Position numbers and translations under genes: made by a program
Part shown: piece after piece, positions 6,826 through 7,713 of the stretch
How positions within the stretch are numbered: the first letter of the stretch is position 1
How the letters are laid out: each line of letters opens with the position of its first letter
Origin: Negativicutes bacterium
Lineage (GTDB): Bacteria > Bacillota > Negativicutes > JAGOZY01
DNA length: 7,713 nt
Assembly (NCBI GenBank): GCA_018058445.1
Contig: JAGOZY010000042.1
Location: 1 to 7,713, forward strand
Direction of reading: 5' to 3'
Notes under the pieces: generated by a model
Seen by the model: the letters and a program-made list of their open reading frames with translations, nothing else
Databases searched by the model: none
Told to the model about the DNA's origin: nothing

Positions 6826-7713
6826 CTATTCTTCACTCATCGCAATTTGGGCTTGAATATAAAGGGCGCATTCGATACGCTTTTTCTGCAATTCGCAAGC
6901 GAGTTCATACGGTTGATCGAGTGTGCCATGAAATTGCTCGGCGTTCGCATGACAGCCACCGCTACAGTGAAAACGCGCCCAGCAATTTCGGCAAGCTTCT
7001 TTTGTGAGTACATGAGTGTTCCGAAACTTTTCAACCCAGTGAGTCTGCTGAATTCCTTGCCATACATCACCGAGTTTATAATCTTCTCTTCCGACAAATT
7101 GATGGCAGGGATAAAGGTCTCCTTCTGGTGTTACTGCGGCATATTCATGCCCTGCACCACAACCGGACAAGCGCTTTTGAAGGCAGGGACCGTGGTACAC
7201 TTCTAACAGAAAATGAAAAAACAAGAACGGATTTCCGTCAGCTCTACGTTTTAAGAACTCTTCGGCGAGAAAATCATATTCGGCAAAAAGGCCGGGTAAA
7301 TCGGCTTCAGTGAAGGCAAGGGCTGGATCTTGGGTCACGACAGGCTCGACAGAAAGCTCTGTAAAGCCGATGTCGGCCATGTGCAGAACGTCGGCGGAGA
7401 AATCTTTATTAAGCGCAGTATAAGTACCTCGCAAATAATAATCTTTTTTCTCGGGTCGTCCAGCGATGACTTCTTTAAAACGCTTAACAACCGTTTCGTA
7501 AGACCCTTGGCCACCTGCATTTGGACGCATCCGATCATGAACGTCTTTTCTGCCGTCTAGGCTAAGTACCAGACTGATTCCTTCTTCATTGACAAACTGC
7601 TGGGCCTTTTCGTCCAAAAGAACTCCGTTTGTTGTCAGGGTGAGTTTAAATTCTTTTCCATGAATTTGGGCTTGCTCTTTGGCGTAAGCAGTTAGCTCTC
7701 TGACGACGCCAAA
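6826..7713 (-). CDS. scfB: SCIFF peptide maturase, radical SAM/SPASM (5'-truncated by window edge)
   Basis: Radical S-adenosylmethionine enzyme that installs a thioether crosslink in a short cysteine-rich SCIFF precursor peptide (the CteB/ScfB group). The frame is open to the right edge, so 295 C-terminal residues are seen. The family is roughly 450 long, and the N-terminus with the CxxxCxxC cluster motif lies outside. Visible core parts are LTTNGVLLD (26-34 of the fragment) and LSLDGRKDVHDRMRP (50-64). The SPASM region follows, with CGAGHEYAAVTPEGDLYPCH and then CRNCWARFHCSGGCHAN. Nine cysteines (fragment positions 177, 185, 203, 241, 244, 250, 254, 273, 282) suit two auxiliary iron-sulfur clusters. 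A TTG further in (7615-7617) is not the start, because homology continues upstream of it. The precursor peptide gene is expected just beyond the right edge. Confidence 0.93.
   Translation of the reverse strand, partial: FGVVRELTAYAKEQAQIHGKEFKLTLTTNGVLLDEKAQQFVNEEGISLVLSLDGRKDVHDRMRPNAGGQGSYETVVKRFKEVIAGRPEKKDYYLRGTYTALNKDFSADVLHMADIGFTELSVEPVVTQDPALAFTEADLPGLFAEYDFLAEEFLKRRADGNPFLFFHFLLEVYHGPCLQKRLSGCGAGHEYAAVTPEGDLYPCHQFVGREDYKLGDVWQGIQQTHWVEKFRNTHVLTKEACRNCWARFHCSGGCHANAEQFHGTLDQPYELACELQKKRIECALYIQAQIAMSEE

Noticed and set aside
7615..7617. TTG as the start of the SCIFF maturase
   Set aside because: The frame stays open to the right edge and the upstream residues match the radical SAM core, so the gene is truncated by the window.

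Overview
This window comes from a low-to-mid GC Firmicute, most likely an anaerobic member of the Clostridia/Negativicutes side of the phylum. That placement rests on two things seen here. One is a canonical cggR-gapA-pgk-tpiA glycolytic operon with a CggR-type operator. The other is a SCIFF-type radical SAM/SPASM maturase, a family characteristic of obligate anaerobic Clostridia and relatives. The genus cannot be fixed from this sequence. Every supported gene lies on the minus strand, so transcription runs from high to low coordinates.

Right end (7713 down to 6749): the C-terminal two thirds of a SCIFF peptide maturase (scfB-like). Its 5' end, including the radical SAM CxxxCxxC motif, lies outside the window. 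The gene closes at a long, probably bidirectional terminator hairpin.

Middle right (6748 to 3701): a gene-free stretch of about 350 bases between the terminator and the next start holds a direct-repeat pair, a candidate extended -10 promoter and a possible small leader ORF. It precedes a three-gene operon encoding a DUF3100-like membrane protein, a small membrane protein whose start lies 2 nt after the previous stop, and an M20D-family amidohydrolase. The operon ends in a strong terminator. This looks like a bipartite (about 7 + 5 membrane helices) permease dedicated to a conjugate that the hydrolase then cleaves inside the cell. The layout recalls the p-aminobenzoyl-glutamate abgT/abgAB arrangement, but with an uncharacterised transporter family and an unknown substrate. 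A single-base change in a G6 tract would fuse the two membrane genes into one 421-residue protein.

Middle left to left end (3660 to 1): a promoter and downstream CggR operator, then cggR (sugar-phosphate-sensing SorC repressor), gapA (glyceraldehyde-3-phosphate dehydrogenase), pgk (phosphoglycerate kinase) and the first 43 codons of tpiA (triosephosphate isomerase). The three enzymes carry out the triose-phosphate section of glycolysis and gluconeogenesis. CggR is expected to block transcription from a site just downstream of the start point and to release it when fructose-1,6-bisphosphate is high. Small hairpins between cggR and gapA and between gapA and pgk suggest that the segments of the polycistronic mRNA are given different abundance.

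The glycolytic part is conventional. The parts most worth following up are the permease-plus-hydrolase operon and its upstream control region.
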